From the NCBI GenBank assembly GCA_913020685.1, contig CAJWAY010000014.1, positions 1 to 18,430 on the forward strand: 18,430 nt of DNA. Direction: 5' to 3'. Of the stretch, positions 7,678 to 16,399 are shown one piece after another; the first letter of the stretch is position 1, and the number at the start of each line of letters is the position of its first letter. Source of the DNA: an uncultured Flavobacteriaceae bacterium (GTDB lineage: Bacteria > Bacteroidota > Bacteroidia > Flavobacteriales > Flavobacteriaceae). The notes beneath the pieces were generated by a model. The model was not told where the DNA came from, ran no database searches, and saw only the letters and a program-made list of their open reading frames with translations. A program made the position numbers and the translations under genes.

Positions 7678-9009
7678 ATGCCTAAATCATTCAAATGGAT
7701 TCTAGTTGCAGCTTTATCAGGTTTTTTGTTTGGATTTGACACGGTTGTAATTTCAGGAGCCAACTTACCGATTAAGGAACTTTGGTCTACAAGTCCTTTT
7801 TTTCACGGTTTTTTTATTATGTCTATTGCACTTTGGGGGACTGTTCTCGGAGCTTTATTTGGGGCCTATCCCTCAAATAAGTTTGGTCGTAAAAAAACTC
7901 TCAGTTGGATTGGTGTTTTTTTTCTAATTTCTGCTTTGGGTTCTGCTGTAGCCAAGGATCCCTATACTTTTTCATTTTTTAGATTCATCGGAGGATTAGC
8001 AGTAGGGGTTTCCTCAATTGCGGCTCCCATATATATTTCTGAGATTTCAACCTCCAAAAACCGGGGTTCTCTTGGGACTTTGTTCCAATTAAGTTTGGTT
8101 TTTGGAATGTTAATAGCGTATCTTTCAAATTACCTACTCACTGGTTTTCAAGGAGTTTCAGATTGGAGATGGATGTTGGGGATAGAGGCACTTCCTGCCC
8201 TAATGTATCTGATTTTGACATTTTTCATACCTGACACTCCAAGATGGCAGACCCTTTTTGAAAAGAACGACAATGCTGCATTAAAAACATTAAAACAAAT
8301 ATATGACAACGACCAACAAGCCGAAAATGTCCTCAATCAAATAAAATCAGCCGACAGTAATTCTTTTAGTAATGAAAAATTGATTAATAAAACCAATAAT
8401 AAGATCATAATTCTCGCCTTTTTGATTTCATTTTTTAATCAACTCTCTGGGATTAATTTTATATTATACTATGCACCAGAAATTCTTGAAATGGCTGGTT
8501 TTGGTACAAGAGCTTCACTATTTAATTCTGTATTGATAGGAGTCATTATGATCATTTTTACTTTTCTGGGTTTACTTCTTATTGACAGGTTAGGAAGAAG
8601 ACAACTATTGATTTTGGGTTCATTGGGATACATTATAAGCTTAATAGGTGTATCTATGTCTTTTTATTTTCAGTCTAGCCCAGAATGGATTGCATTTAAT
8701 ATATTCGCTTTTATTGCTTCCCACTCGGTGGGACAGGGTGCTGTAATTTGGGTTTTTATTTCTGAAATATTTCCCAATAGAATCAGAGCTAAAGGGCAAT
8801 CTTTTGGTGCTGGAGTTCACTGGGTATTCGCCGCAATTATTACATTGTTAGCACCAGCAGTTATTGCAATCTATCAAACTAACCCTTGGCCTATTTTCTC
8901 ATTTTTTGCCGCTATGATGGTTTTGCAACTTGTATTTTCTATTTTTATAATGCCCGAAACCAAGGGAAAATCACTCGAAGAAATTAACTCAATTATTTAT
9001 AAAAACTAA
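7678..9009 (+). CDS. MFS sugar porter (sugar:H+ symporter type)
   Basis: This is a 12-helix inner-membrane transporter of the sugar porter family, 443 residues, and the first gene of the operon. I chose ATG 7678 (MPKSFKWILVAALSGFLFGF); an in-frame TTG at 7642 overlaps the promoter box. All family signatures are present: GFDTVVISG in helix 1, KFGRKKT in the first cytoplasmic loop, PIYISEIS, PDTPRW after helix 6, QLSGIN in helix 7, DRLGRR, SEIFPNRIRAKGQS, and PETKGKSLEEI at the C-terminus. These resemble bacterial xylose, arabinose or glucose symporters. The substrate cannot be assigned. A neutral sugar or a uronate released by the upstream hydrolases is plausible, giving this operon two uptake systems together with the TRAP genes. 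The next gene starts after 8 bases. Confidence 0.92.
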   Translation: MPKSFKWILVAALSGFLFGFDTVVISGANLPIKELWSTSPFFHGFFIMSIALWGTVLGALFGAYPSNKFGRKKTLSWIGVFFLISALGSAVAKDPYTFSFFRFIGGLAVGVSSIAAPIYISEISTSKNRGSLGTLFQLSLVFGMLIAYLSNYLLTGFQGVSDWRWMLGIEALPALMYLILTFFIPDTPRWQTLFEKNDNAALKTLKQIYDNDQQAENVLNQIKSADSNSFSNEKLINKTNNKIIILAFLISFFNQLSGINFILYYAPEILEMAGFGTRASLFNSVLIGVIMIIFTFLGLLLIDRLGRRQLLILGSLGYIISLIGVSMSFYFQSSPEWIAFNIFAFIASHSVGQGAVIWVFISEIFPNRIRAKGQSFGAGVHWVFAAIITLLAPAVIAIYQTNPWPIFSFFAAMMVLQLVFSIFIMPETKGKSLEEINSIIYKN

Positions 9010-9017
9010 TCTTTCCA

Positions 9018-10205
9018 ATGAAACGAAAAGACTTTATTCGCAACTCTAGTGGAATACTTTTGGGTTCTGTCATTTCACCCAATTTTATGGCCAACCTCAA
9101 TCCGAGTAGCACCATAAATATGGGAGTGATAGGTACCGGAGGAAGAGGTAAGGGAATTATTAAGTTGATAAATAATCTTGCTGGTATCAATGTAATTGCT
9201 GTCTGTGATACGTTGTCTTTTCGATTGAAAGAGGGTTTTGATTTGATAAGAAATAATAAAAATTCAAAACTATATAATGATTACAGAAAACTACTGGACA
9301 ATAAAAATATTGATGGAGTAATCATAAGCACCCCATTAAATACCCATGATAAAATTGCAGTTGATGCATTGGATGCTGACAAACATGTTTATTGTGAAAA
9401 AACGTTAGCTAAAGGGGCTGCCGCTACTAGGCGCATTTTAAACAAATGCAAGACCTCTAATAAAATTTTTCAAACCGGACATCAGTACCACAGCTCAAGA
9501 CTTTACAAAGAGTTGGTGAATATGATCGAAGATGGTAAAGTAGGTAAAATCACCTCCATTGAGGCTCAGTGGAATCGAAATGGGAATTGGAGAAAACCGG
9601 TTCCTGATCCCTCATTGGAGCGACAAATCAATTGGAGGATGTATAGAGAGTATTCCTTTGGACTTTTGGCAGAGTTAAGCTCTCACCAAATTGATTTTGC
9701 CAATTGGATTATTAAAGCTAATCCGAAAAAAGCATTAGGGATAGGTGGTGTCCATTACTGGAAAGACGGAAGAGAAACCTACGACAACATCAAAGTAATT
9801 TATGAATATCCTGAAGGATTAAAAGCCACCTATACTTGCTTAACCTCCAATGCAAAAGACGGTTATAAAATTATGGTCATGGGAGACAAAGGAACCTTAA
9901 CAATTTTTAACAATGCTGCTTGGTTTTATCCCGAGGGTGAGTATAAACCCGAGTATGGTGAAGTGGATGGTGTATCGGGAGCCACTAACAATTGGTCAGA
10001 GGGTAAAGGGACCCCTTTGGACATTGTACACCTCGATCCCACTAAACAAGCCCTAATTGATTTTAGAGATTCCATTATCAATAATATGGCACCGCTATCA
10101 GGTGTAACAATAGGAGCTAAAGCAGCCTACGCCGTTGATATGGGAATTAAAGCCATGGATACCGGGGAAATGATCTACTGGGACGATAATAATTATATAC
10201 TTTAG
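9018..10205 (+). CDS. Gfo/Idh/MocA-family oxidoreductase, probably exported
   Basis: This is an NAD(P)-dependent sugar oxidoreductase or a related NAD-using enzyme, 395 residues. The N-terminus MKRKDFIRNSSGILLGSVIS looks like the Tat-type leader common in Bacteroidota members, but the twin arginine is degenerate (KRKDF). The Rossmann fold follows with GVIGTGGRGKG (36-46) and an acidic residue after 'AVCD'. The EKP-like motif reads CEKTLAKG (126-133). Later motifs are TGHQYHSS (153-160), NWRMYREY (205-212) and SHQIDFANW (222-230). These resemble exported Gfo/Idh/MocA proteins, including GH109-like enzymes and those proposed for glycoside 3-oxidation. Which reaction it performs cannot be told. 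It is flanked by 8-base gaps on both sides, so it is part of the operon. Confidence 0.82.
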   Translation: MKRKDFIRNSSGILLGSVISPNFMANLNPSSTINMGVIGTGGRGKGIIKLINNLAGINVIAVCDTLSFRLKEGFDLIRNNKNSKLYNDYRKLLDNKNIDGVIISTPLNTHDKIAVDALDADKHVYCEKTLAKGAAATRRILNKCKTSNKIFQTGHQYHSSRLYKELVNMIEDGKVGKITSIEAQWNRNGNWRKPVPDPSLERQINWRMYREYSFGLLAELSSHQIDFANWIIKANPKKALGIGGVHYWKDGRETYDNIKVIYEYPEGLKATYTCLTSNAKDGYKIMVMGDKGTLTIFNNAAWFYPEGEYKPEYGEVDGVSGATNNWSEGKGTPLDIVHLDPTKQALIDFRDSIINNMAPLSGVTIGAKAAYAVDMGIKAMDTGEMIYWDDNNYIL

Positions 10206-10213
10206 TAAGATAA

Positions 10214-11029
10214 ATGAAACCAAATTTTGATTTAAAAAATAAGGTAGCGGTCATAACCGGAGGAGGAGGAGCACTAGGGGGATGTATTGCTCAAAGCTTG
10301 TCCCAATCTGGTGTGAAGATTGTAATCTTAGATCTTACTCAAGAGTCTGCTCAAAAAACTGTTGATAACATAAAAAAAGACGGAGGAACTGCTATTGGTT
10401 TTGCTGGTAATGTTCTTTCTGAGAAATCCATTGGAGCCATAAGCAAAGAAATTATAAAACGGTGGGGAAGGGTGGATATACTACTCAACGCTGCGGGAGG
10501 TAATATACCTGGTGCTACAATTGCGGTTGATCAAACAATTTTTGATTTGTCTATGGATGACTTTAAAATAGTCACTGAATTAAACCTCAATGGCTCTGTA
10601 ATCCCCTCATTGATTTTTGGGAAGATTATGGCTGATCAAGAAAGCGGATCTATAATCAATTACTCTTCTATGAGTGTGGACAGGGTAATTACTCGAGTGG
10701 TTGGTTATTCTGCATCTAAAGCAGGAATAGAAAACTTCACCCGCTCGATGGCTGTGGAAATGGCCCTAAAGTTTGGACCGGGTGTTCGCGTGAATGCAAT
10801 TGCTCCCGGATTTTTTGTAGGAAATCAAAATAGAAGACTACTGTTGAACGAAGACGGATCATATACTGAAAGAGGTGACACCATCATCAGAAACACCCCT
10901 ATGAAACGATTTGGAGAAGCGCAAGAACTCAATGGAGCAATTCATTTCTTATGCAGTGATGCCGCTAAATTTATTACTGGAGTTGTACTGCCCATCGACG
11001 GAGGCTTTAGCGCTTTCAGTGGAGTTTAA
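10214..11029 (+). CDS. uxuB: SDR-family fructuronate reductase (D-mannonate oxidoreductase)
   Basis: This 271-residue short-chain dehydrogenase has the cofactor motif TGGGGALGG (15-23), Asp40 at the end of strand 2 (which favours NAD(H)), NAAG (92-95), and the catalytic set Ser152, Tyr165 and Lys169. The C-terminal part carries a long substrate loop, 'FFVGNQNRRLLLNEDGSYTE', typical of the SDR-type D-mannonate oxidoreductases known from Bacillus subtilis and Bacteroidota, as opposed to the long-chain E. coli UxuB. It would reduce D-fructuronate to D-mannonate in the cytoplasm. Its place directly before uxuA and uxaC supports this. A KduD-like role (2,5-diketo-3-deoxygluconate reduction) is the main alternative, but no kduI is next to it. 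Confidence 0.85.
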   Translation: MKPNFDLKNKVAVITGGGGALGGCIAQSLSQSGVKIVILDLTQESAQKTVDNIKKDGGTAIGFAGNVLSEKSIGAISKEIIKRWGRVDILLNAAGGNIPGATIAVDQTIFDLSMDDFKIVTELNLNGSVIPSLIFGKIMADQESGSIINYSSMSVDRVITRVVGYSASKAGIENFTRSMAVEMALKFGPGVRVNAIAPGFFVGNQNRRLLLNEDGSYTERGDTIIRNTPMKRFGEAQELNGAIHFLCSDAAKFITGVVLPIDGGFSAFSGV

Positions 11030-11037
11030 TTTGTTTT

Positions 11038-12222
11038 ATGAAAATGACACAAACATGGCGCTGGTATGGACCAAATGATCCCGTAACTCTATTAGATATA
11101 AGGCAGGCCGGTGCTACGGGTGTTGTCAACGCACTTCATCACATACCTAATGGTGATATTTGGTCAGTGAAAGAAATTCAAAAGAGAAAAAACGAAATCG
11201 AAAAGACCGGACTCACATGGGATGTGGTAGAATCGTTACCGGTTCACGAGAAAATAAAAACTAGAAGTACAGATTTTGAAAAGATCATAGAAAACTATAA
11301 AGAGAGTATGAAAAACTTGGCTGCTTGTGGAGTCTATGTTATTTGTTACAATTTTATGCCTATTTTGGATTGGACAAGAACCCGATTAGATATGCCCATG
11401 GAAAATGGTTCTCTTGCATTGGAATATAATACTTTAGAATTGAGAGTTTTTGACCTTTATATTCTCCAACGCGAGGGAGCGGAACAAGATTACACCATCG
11501 AGGAAATTGAACAAGCCAAAAATCATTTTAATAATCTAGAGGTATTTGATATCCAGAGAATTTCTGATAATATACTCAAGGGCTTACCCGGTTCGGAAGA
11601 GGGATATTCCATGGATGAGTTTAAAGCCATGTTAAATACATACAAAGGAATCAATGCAGATCAATTACGGTCTCATTTGGTTAAATTTTTAATTGAGATC
11701 ATTCCATTGGCCGAAGAATTAGGCATCAGGATGTGTATTCACCCTGATGATCCTCCCTTTACCCTTTTGGGTTTACCCAGAGTTATGAGCACCCAAGCAG
11801 ACTATCAATATATTTTTGATCAGGTCCCTCCAATATCCAATGGGATTACCTTTTGTACTGGTTCACTAGGTGTGAGGGCAGACAATGATCTCCCTGCTAT
11901 TTTTACCGCTTTTGCGGATAGGGTTCATTTTTTACACCTTAGAAGCACCAAGCGTGATGCAGAGGGGAATTTTTATGAGGCTGACCACTTGACAGGTGAT
12001 GTGGACATGTTCGAGATCATCACTAGAGTCATCAGGGAACAAAGACGCAGAGTTGCTGAAAATCGCAAAGATGCCTCCATCCCAATGCGACCGGATCACG
12101 GACATCAAATGTTGGACGACCTTCTAAAGCTAAAAATCAATCCTGGCTATTCCGCTATAGGAAGACTCAAAGGACTTGCTGAACTTAGGGGACTTGAATG
12201 GGGTATCAATAAAATGATCTGA
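11038..12222 (+). CDS. uxuA: Mannonate dehydratase
   Basis: This enzyme converts D-mannonate to 2-keto-3-deoxy-D-gluconate plus water, using Fe2+ or Mn2+ in a TIM barrel. The 394-residue protein opens with TQTWRWYGPNDPVTLLDIRQ and continues with the family landmarks ATGVVNALHHIP, CYNFMPILDWTRT, CIHPDDPP (233-240), TFCTGSLG (271-278), HFLHLRSTKR (297-306) and RPDHGHQM (351-358). The conserved Cys/His/Asp residues that bind the metal lie in these blocks. The length is normal. The ATG at 11038 is followed two codons later by a second ATG (11044), which could also serve. The stop TGA overlaps the ATG of uxaC by one base (TGATG), suggesting translational coupling. Confidence 0.97.
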   Translation: MKMTQTWRWYGPNDPVTLLDIRQAGATGVVNALHHIPNGDIWSVKEIQKRKNEIEKTGLTWDVVESLPVHEKIKTRSTDFEKIIENYKESMKNLAACGVYVICYNFMPILDWTRTRLDMPMENGSLALEYNTLELRVFDLYILQREGAEQDYTIEEIEQAKNHFNNLEVFDIQRISDNILKGLPGSEEGYSMDEFKAMLNTYKGINADQLRSHLVKFLIEIIPLAEELGIRMCIHPDDPPFTLLGLPRVMSTQADYQYIFDQVPPISNGITFCTGSLGVRADNDLPAIFTAFADRVHFLHLRSTKRDAEGNFYEADHLTGDVDMFEIITRVIREQRRRVAENRKDASIPMRPDHGHQMLDDLLKLKINPGYSAIGRLKGLAELRGLEWGINKMI

Positions 12223-13637
12223 TGATGGAATTCATAAATACGGCATCATTTATAAAAAATAACTTTTTACTTGAAAATAAAACTGCAGAACGGCTGTACT
12301 TTGAATATGCTGTTTCCATGCCCATCATAGATTACCATAATCACTTGTCGCCGGGTGTGATTGCAGCCAATGAACCCTTTTCTAGTATCAATGAAATTTG
12401 GTTGGATAGTGATCATTACAAATGGAGGGCTATGCGCAGCCTTGGAGTACCTGAAAAATTCATCACAGGAAAAGAGGTGAGCAACAAAGAAAAATTTGAC
12501 CAATGGGCCCATACTGTTCCCTTTACTGTGGGGAACCCACTTTTTCACTGGACACATTTGGAATTGGAGCGCTACTTTGGGATTAAAACATTACTCCAGC
12601 CTTCTACTTCAACTGCTATTTTTGATGAAACAAATAGACAGCTGTTAGATAAGACTCCTAAAGGTTTGCTAAATGATATGAAGGTTCAAATGTTGTGTAC
12701 TACCGATGATCCCATTGACGATCTTTCTCATCATAAAAAAATTTCGATGAGCAAAGAATTTGGACCTGAAGTATTACCTGGCTTCAGACCCGATAATATT
12801 TTTAATGTTCAGGGAGCTAATTACATGGATTATGTAAGAGCTTTAGGAGATGTTGCGGAAATTGAAATAGTTGACTTTGATAGCCTATTGGAGGCTATCA
12901 GATCTAGGGTCAATTATTTTCATCAAAATGGCTGTAGAATATCCGATCATGGTTTGGAGTTTACCCATGCAAGTGATTTTACCCATGCTAAGGCAAATAC
13001 AGTTTTTGAGAAACTTCTTTCAGGCAGCCTTCCTACGGCCGAAGAGGAAAGTCTTTTTAATTCTTGTCTATTGTACGAACTCTTTGTGATTTACCACGAT
13101 CATGGTTGGACGCAACAATTGCACCTAGGGGCTCTAAGAGGTAACAATCAAAAACTAAAAAAACAGTTGGGAGCCGACGTGGGTTGCGACTCTATTGGGG
13201 ATTTTGCCCAAGCCAAAAACCTTTCCAAACTCCTGGGAATGCTCAACGATAAAAACAAACTCACCAACACCATCCTTTACAATTTAAATCCCGCCATGAA
13301 TGAGGTATTTGCCACCATGCCAGGAAATTTCAACAACGATAAGGTTGAGATACAATGGGGAACTGCCTGGTGGTTTCTCGATCAAAAAGATGGAATGGAA
13401 TTGCAAATGAGAACACTATCCAATATGGGATTGCTGTCTAAATTTATCGGTATGTTAACTGATAGCCGAAGTTTTCTCTCTTTCCCACGTCACGAGTATT
13501 TCAGAAGATTGTTGTGTAATATGATTGGAAATGATATTGAAAAAGGCCTTTTGCCTCATGATCTTTCCTTTTTTGGAAAAATGGTGGAGAATATATGTTA
13601 TCACAATTTGAAAGAATTTATTAAATACAAAATCTAA
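12222..13637 (+). CDS. uxaC: Uronate isomerase (glucuronate isomerase)
   Basis: This enzyme isomerises D-glucuronate to D-fructuronate (and can take galacturonate to tagaturonate). It is the first catabolic step after uptake. The 471-residue protein belongs to the amidohydrolase superfamily. The N-terminal metal-binding motif is DYHNHL (37-42), followed by 'EIWLDSDHYKWRAMRSLGVP', 'CTTDDPIDDL', 'LPGFRPDN', 'RISDHGLEF', 'QLHLGALRGNN', 'LYNLNPAMNE' and 'LTDSRSFLSFPRHEYFRRLL', all characteristic of UxaC. Two consecutive ATG codons (12222, 12225) occur; the first overlaps the uxuA stop. Its own stop overlaps the start of the TRAP binding protein by one base (TAATG). With no uxaA or uxaB nearby, the glucuronate branch is the likely role. 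Confidence 0.97.
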   Translation: MMEFINTASFIKNNFLLENKTAERLYFEYAVSMPIIDYHNHLSPGVIAANEPFSSINEIWLDSDHYKWRAMRSLGVPEKFITGKEVSNKEKFDQWAHTVPFTVGNPLFHWTHLELERYFGIKTLLQPSTSTAIFDETNRQLLDKTPKGLLNDMKVQMLCTTDDPIDDLSHHKKISMSKEFGPEVLPGFRPDNIFNVQGANYMDYVRALGDVAEIEIVDFDSLLEAIRSRVNYFHQNGCRISDHGLEFTHASDFTHAKANTVFEKLLSGSLPTAEEESLFNSCLLYELFVIYHDHGWTQQLHLGALRGNNQKLKKQLGADVGCDSIGDFAQAKNLSKLLGMLNDKNKLTNTILYNLNPAMNEVFATMPGNFNNDKVEIQWGTAWWFLDQKDGMELQMRTLSNMGLLSKFIGMLTDSRSFLSFPRHEYFRRLLCNMIGNDIEKGLLPHDLSFFGKMVENICYHNLKEFIKYKI

Positions 13638-14614
13638 TGTTCAAGTTTAAACGGCTAATCGCAATAATTTTCATACTCAGTTTTGTCACCTGTGATAATA
13701 TCAACACTACCAGAATCATTCGTTTGGGTCATGGATTGAGTACGAGTCATTCTGTACATAAAGGAATGGTCTATTTTGGTGAAAAATTGAAAGAAATATC
13801 CGGTGGAAAATTTAAAGTTCAGATCTACCCCAGTCAACAATTGGGTACAGAGCGTCAGTGTTTAGAGTTACTTCAAATTGGAAGCTTAGACATGACCAAA
13901 GTATCAGCCGGTGTTTTGGAAAACTTCTCCCCCAGTATTAAGGTATTTGGAATCCCATACATTTTTAGAGACAAAGAACACACATTTAGAGTGCTTGATG
14001 GACCCATTGGAGATGAATTATTGGCCGGTACAGAAAAATATTGGCTAAAAGGATTGGGGTACTACGATTCGGGTAGTAGAAGCTTTTATACCATTGACAA
14101 ACCCATCGACAAACCCAATGATTTGGAAGGTTTAAAAATCAGAGTTATGGAAAGTCAAACAGCCATCGATATGGTCAAATCTTTCGGAGGTTCTCCAACC
14201 CCAATTTCTTGGGGTGAACTCTACACCTCTCTCCAACAAGGCGTAGTGGATGGTGCAGAAAACAACCCTCCCAGTTTTTATCTTTCTAGACACTATGAAG
14301 TATGCAAATACTATATTATCGATGAGCATACTGTTCTTCCCGATGTAGTTTTAATGAGCACCCACATCTGGAACTCTTTAACTGCTCGAGAACAAAAATG
14401 GATCAACGAAGCCATGGACCTCTCCGTAATTGAACAAAGGAGATTATGGTTAGAATCTGAACAGGAATCCTTGGATGCTGTTAAAGCTGCTGGAGTCAAG
14501 GTGAGTTATCCTGATAAGTCAGCCTTTGCTCAAATGTCTAGTTCTGTAGCTGAACAATATGCCCAAGACCCTTTGATAAAATCATTTATAGACAAAATAA
14601 AAAATACTCAGTAA
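13637..14614 (+). CDS. TRAP transporter solute-binding protein (DctP family), likely uronate-specific
   Basis: This is the extracytoplasmic ligand-binding subunit (P) of a tripartite ATP-independent periplasmic transporter, 325 residues. The leader MFKFKRLIAIIFILSFVTC ends in a cysteine at 19 and may be a lipoprotein signal, although Thr at -1 is unusual. The mature part begins 'IIRLGHGLSTSHSVHKGMVYF' and has the typical 'IYPSQQLGTERQCLELLQIGSLDM'. Arg169 in GLKIRVM is the conserved arginine that pairs with the ligand carboxylate, and WGELYTSLQQGVVDGAENN (192-210) is the family signature. The neighbouring uronate genes suggest D-glucuronate or a related uronate as ligand. It is translationally coupled to uxaC by a one-base overlap and followed after two bases by the Q subunit. 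Confidence 0.94.
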   Translation: MFKFKRLIAIIFILSFVTCDNINTTRIIRLGHGLSTSHSVHKGMVYFGEKLKEISGGKFKVQIYPSQQLGTERQCLELLQIGSLDMTKVSAGVLENFSPSIKVFGIPYIFRDKEHTFRVLDGPIGDELLAGTEKYWLKGLGYYDSGSRSFYTIDKPIDKPNDLEGLKIRVMESQTAIDMVKSFGGSPTPISWGELYTSLQQGVVDGAENNPPSFYLSRHYEVCKYYIIDEHTVLPDVVLMSTHIWNSLTAREQKWINEAMDLSVIEQRRLWLESEQESLDAVKAAGVKVSYPDKSAFAQMSSSVAEQYAQDPLIKSFIDKIKNTQ

Positions 14615-14616
14615 AA

Positions 14617-15084
14617 ATGAAACTTAGAGATAAGATAGATTCTATTCTAGAAAAGACCTTGGTGATCATCATGTCTTTGATGGTAATCAATGTATTATGG
14701 CAAGTTTTTTCACGCTACATTCTGGCCAACCCTAGTTCGTTTACTGATGAGTTGGCCCGTTATCTGATGATTTGGGTAGGTGTTTTGGGAGCTGCCTATG
14801 TTGCCGGTAAGGGAAACCACGTAGCTATTACCTATTTTTCTGAAAAAATGAGTCCCGAAAAGCATAAAAAAAATCAATTTTTTATCAACTTTACTATACT
14901 GGCTTTTGCAGTTTTGGGGATGTTTATAGGCGGAGTGAGGTTGGTATACATTACTATGGTATTAGAGCAGCTTTCTCCGTCATTGAAAATTCCCTTAGGG
15001 GTAGTATATTCCGTAATTCCTATTAGTGGAATACTGATCATTTTTTATAAAATAATAGATTTAAAAAAGCAGGCACATGATTGA
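14617..15084 (+). CDS. TRAP transporter small membrane subunit (DctQ family)
   Basis: This 155-residue inner-membrane protein has four predicted helices (roughly residues 12-33, 46-63, 88-109 and 125-147). The family signature runs through helices 1-2: 'NVLWQVFSRYIL' followed by SSFTDELARYLMIWVGVLGA. It pairs with the large subunit to form the sodium-driven permease that receives substrate from the binding protein. It starts two bases after the P-subunit stop, and its own last 8 bases overlap the start of the M subunit, so the three subunits are surely co-translated. Q and M are separate genes here, not fused. Confidence 0.94.
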   Translation: MKLRDKIDSILEKTLVIIMSLMVINVLWQVFSRYILANPSSFTDELARYLMIWVGVLGAAYVAGKGNHVAITYFSEKMSPEKHKKNQFFINFTILAFAVLGMFIGGVRLVYITMVLEQLSPSLKIPLGVVYSVIPISGILIIFYKIIDLKKQAHD

Positions 15085-16375
15085 ATTTTTACCCGTAATA
15101 ATTTTGGTATTTAGTTTCCTCCTACTCTTAACCGTTGGAGTACCTGTAGCCTGGTGTATTGCCATATCATCATTATTTACGCTGATGATCGCCATGCCTT
15201 TTTCGGCTGCTACCACAACAGTCTCTCAGCGAATTGCAACAGGATTAGACAGTTTTGCACTTTTGGCCATCCCTTTTTTTATACTATCGGGTCAAATCAT
15301 GAGTAAGGGAGGTATTGCCAATAGATTGATTTCTTTTGCCAAGACTCTGGTAGGATTTTTACCGGGTGGACTGGCATTGATTAACATTGTATCAGCCATG
15401 TTGATGGGTGCTATAGCCGGATCTGCCATGGCCTCTGCCTCTGCAATGGGAACCATTTTGGGACCTGAAATGGAAAAGGAAGGATATTCCAAGGAATTTG
15501 GTGCTGCCGTAAACATTACCTCATCCACTACTGGATTAGTCATTCCTCCTAGTAACACACTGATTGTGTATTCCCTTGCCAGTGGAGGAGTATCCATTGC
15601 GGCTTTGTTTTTGGCAGGATACATTCCCGGAATTCTGACGGGTTTATTGATGATGATAGTCGCCATGGTATGGGCAAAAAAGAATAAATATCCTGTTGGA
15701 AAACGTTCCTCACTCAAAGAGGTGTTTGTAAAATTTATTGATGCACTGCCTAGTTTATTACTTCTCGTTATAGTTATTGGAGGGATCATTGGAGGAGTTT
15801 TTACAGCAACAGAGGCGTCTGCCGTTGCGGTTCTTTATACTGTATTGCTCTCCTTTTATTACAAAGAATTGTCTTTAAAAGACCTCCCCAAGGTAATTTT
15901 AGAATCCTCACAAACCACAGCCATTGTGATGTTGCTCATTGGAGCTTCCATGTGTATGTCATGGGTATTGTCATATGAGAACATTCCACAGGACATTAGT
16001 AATGCGCTTTTGTCAATCAGTGACAATAAGATTGTCATCTTATTGATGATCAACCTAATTCTTCTGATGGTGGGAGTTTTTATGGACGCTACTCCTGCAG
16101 TTTTGATTTTCACACCTATTTTCCTCCCTATTGTAACTGCTTTGGGAATGGATCCAACACACTTTGGTATTGTTCTAATGCTCAATCTCTGTATAGGACT
16201 TTGTACCCCACCGGTCGGCTCTGTTTTATTCGTTGGAGTTGGGATTGCAAAAACAACGATTACAAAAGTTATTAAACCCTTAATACCCCTGTTTCTGGTT
16301 ATGATTTTATCCTTATTTTTGGTAACCTATATACCCCAGTTATGTTTATGGCTTCCTGATTTCTTTGGAGTTTAA
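15077..16375 (+). CDS. TRAP transporter large membrane subunit (DctM family)
   Basis: This is the 432-residue, roughly 12-helix membrane-transport subunit of the TRAP system. Family blocks are clear: LDSFALLAIPFFILSGQIMS, 'GAIAGSAMASASAMGTILGPEM', 'TSSTTGLVIPPSNTLIVYS', 'GGVFTATEASAVAVLY' and 'MLNLCIGLCTPPVGSVLFV'. The two inverted-repeat halves expected of the ion-transporter fold are both present, each with its serine/threonine- or proline-rich re-entrant loop. The start ATG lies inside the end of the Q-subunit gene (8-base overlap). A 24-base gap follows before the DUF4861-like gene, the widest gap in the operon. Confidence 0.95.
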   Translation: MIEFLPVIILVFSFLLLLTVGVPVAWCIAISSLFTLMIAMPFSAATTTVSQRIATGLDSFALLAIPFFILSGQIMSKGGIANRLISFAKTLVGFLPGGLALINIVSAMLMGAIAGSAMASASAMGTILGPEMEKEGYSKEFGAAVNITSSTTGLVIPPSNTLIVYSLASGGVSIAALFLAGYIPGILTGLLMMIVAMVWAKKNKYPVGKRSSLKEVFVKFIDALPSLLLLVIVIGGIIGGVFTATEASAVAVLYTVLLSFYYKELSLKDLPKVILESSQTTAIVMLLIGASMCMSWVLSYENIPQDISNALLSISDNKIVILLMINLILLMVGVFMDATPAVLIFTPIFLPIVTALGMDPTHFGIVLMLNLCIGLCTPPVGSVLFVGVGIAKTTITKVIKPLIPLFLVMILSLFLVTYIPQLCLWLPDFFGV

Positions 16376-16399
16376 ATAATTAAATAAAACGGAAAATTT

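Noticed and set aside
7312..7763. Short open frames on both strands in and around the regulator's 5' end and the divergent promoter region
   Set aside because: They are overlapped by the LacI helix-turn-helix coding sequence or by the promoter and porter start, and show no recognisable protein features.
15292..15789. 165-codon open frame antisense to the TRAP M subunit
   Set aside because: It lies entirely inside a well-supported membrane protein gene and its low-complexity translation shows no domain; it is a shadow frame.
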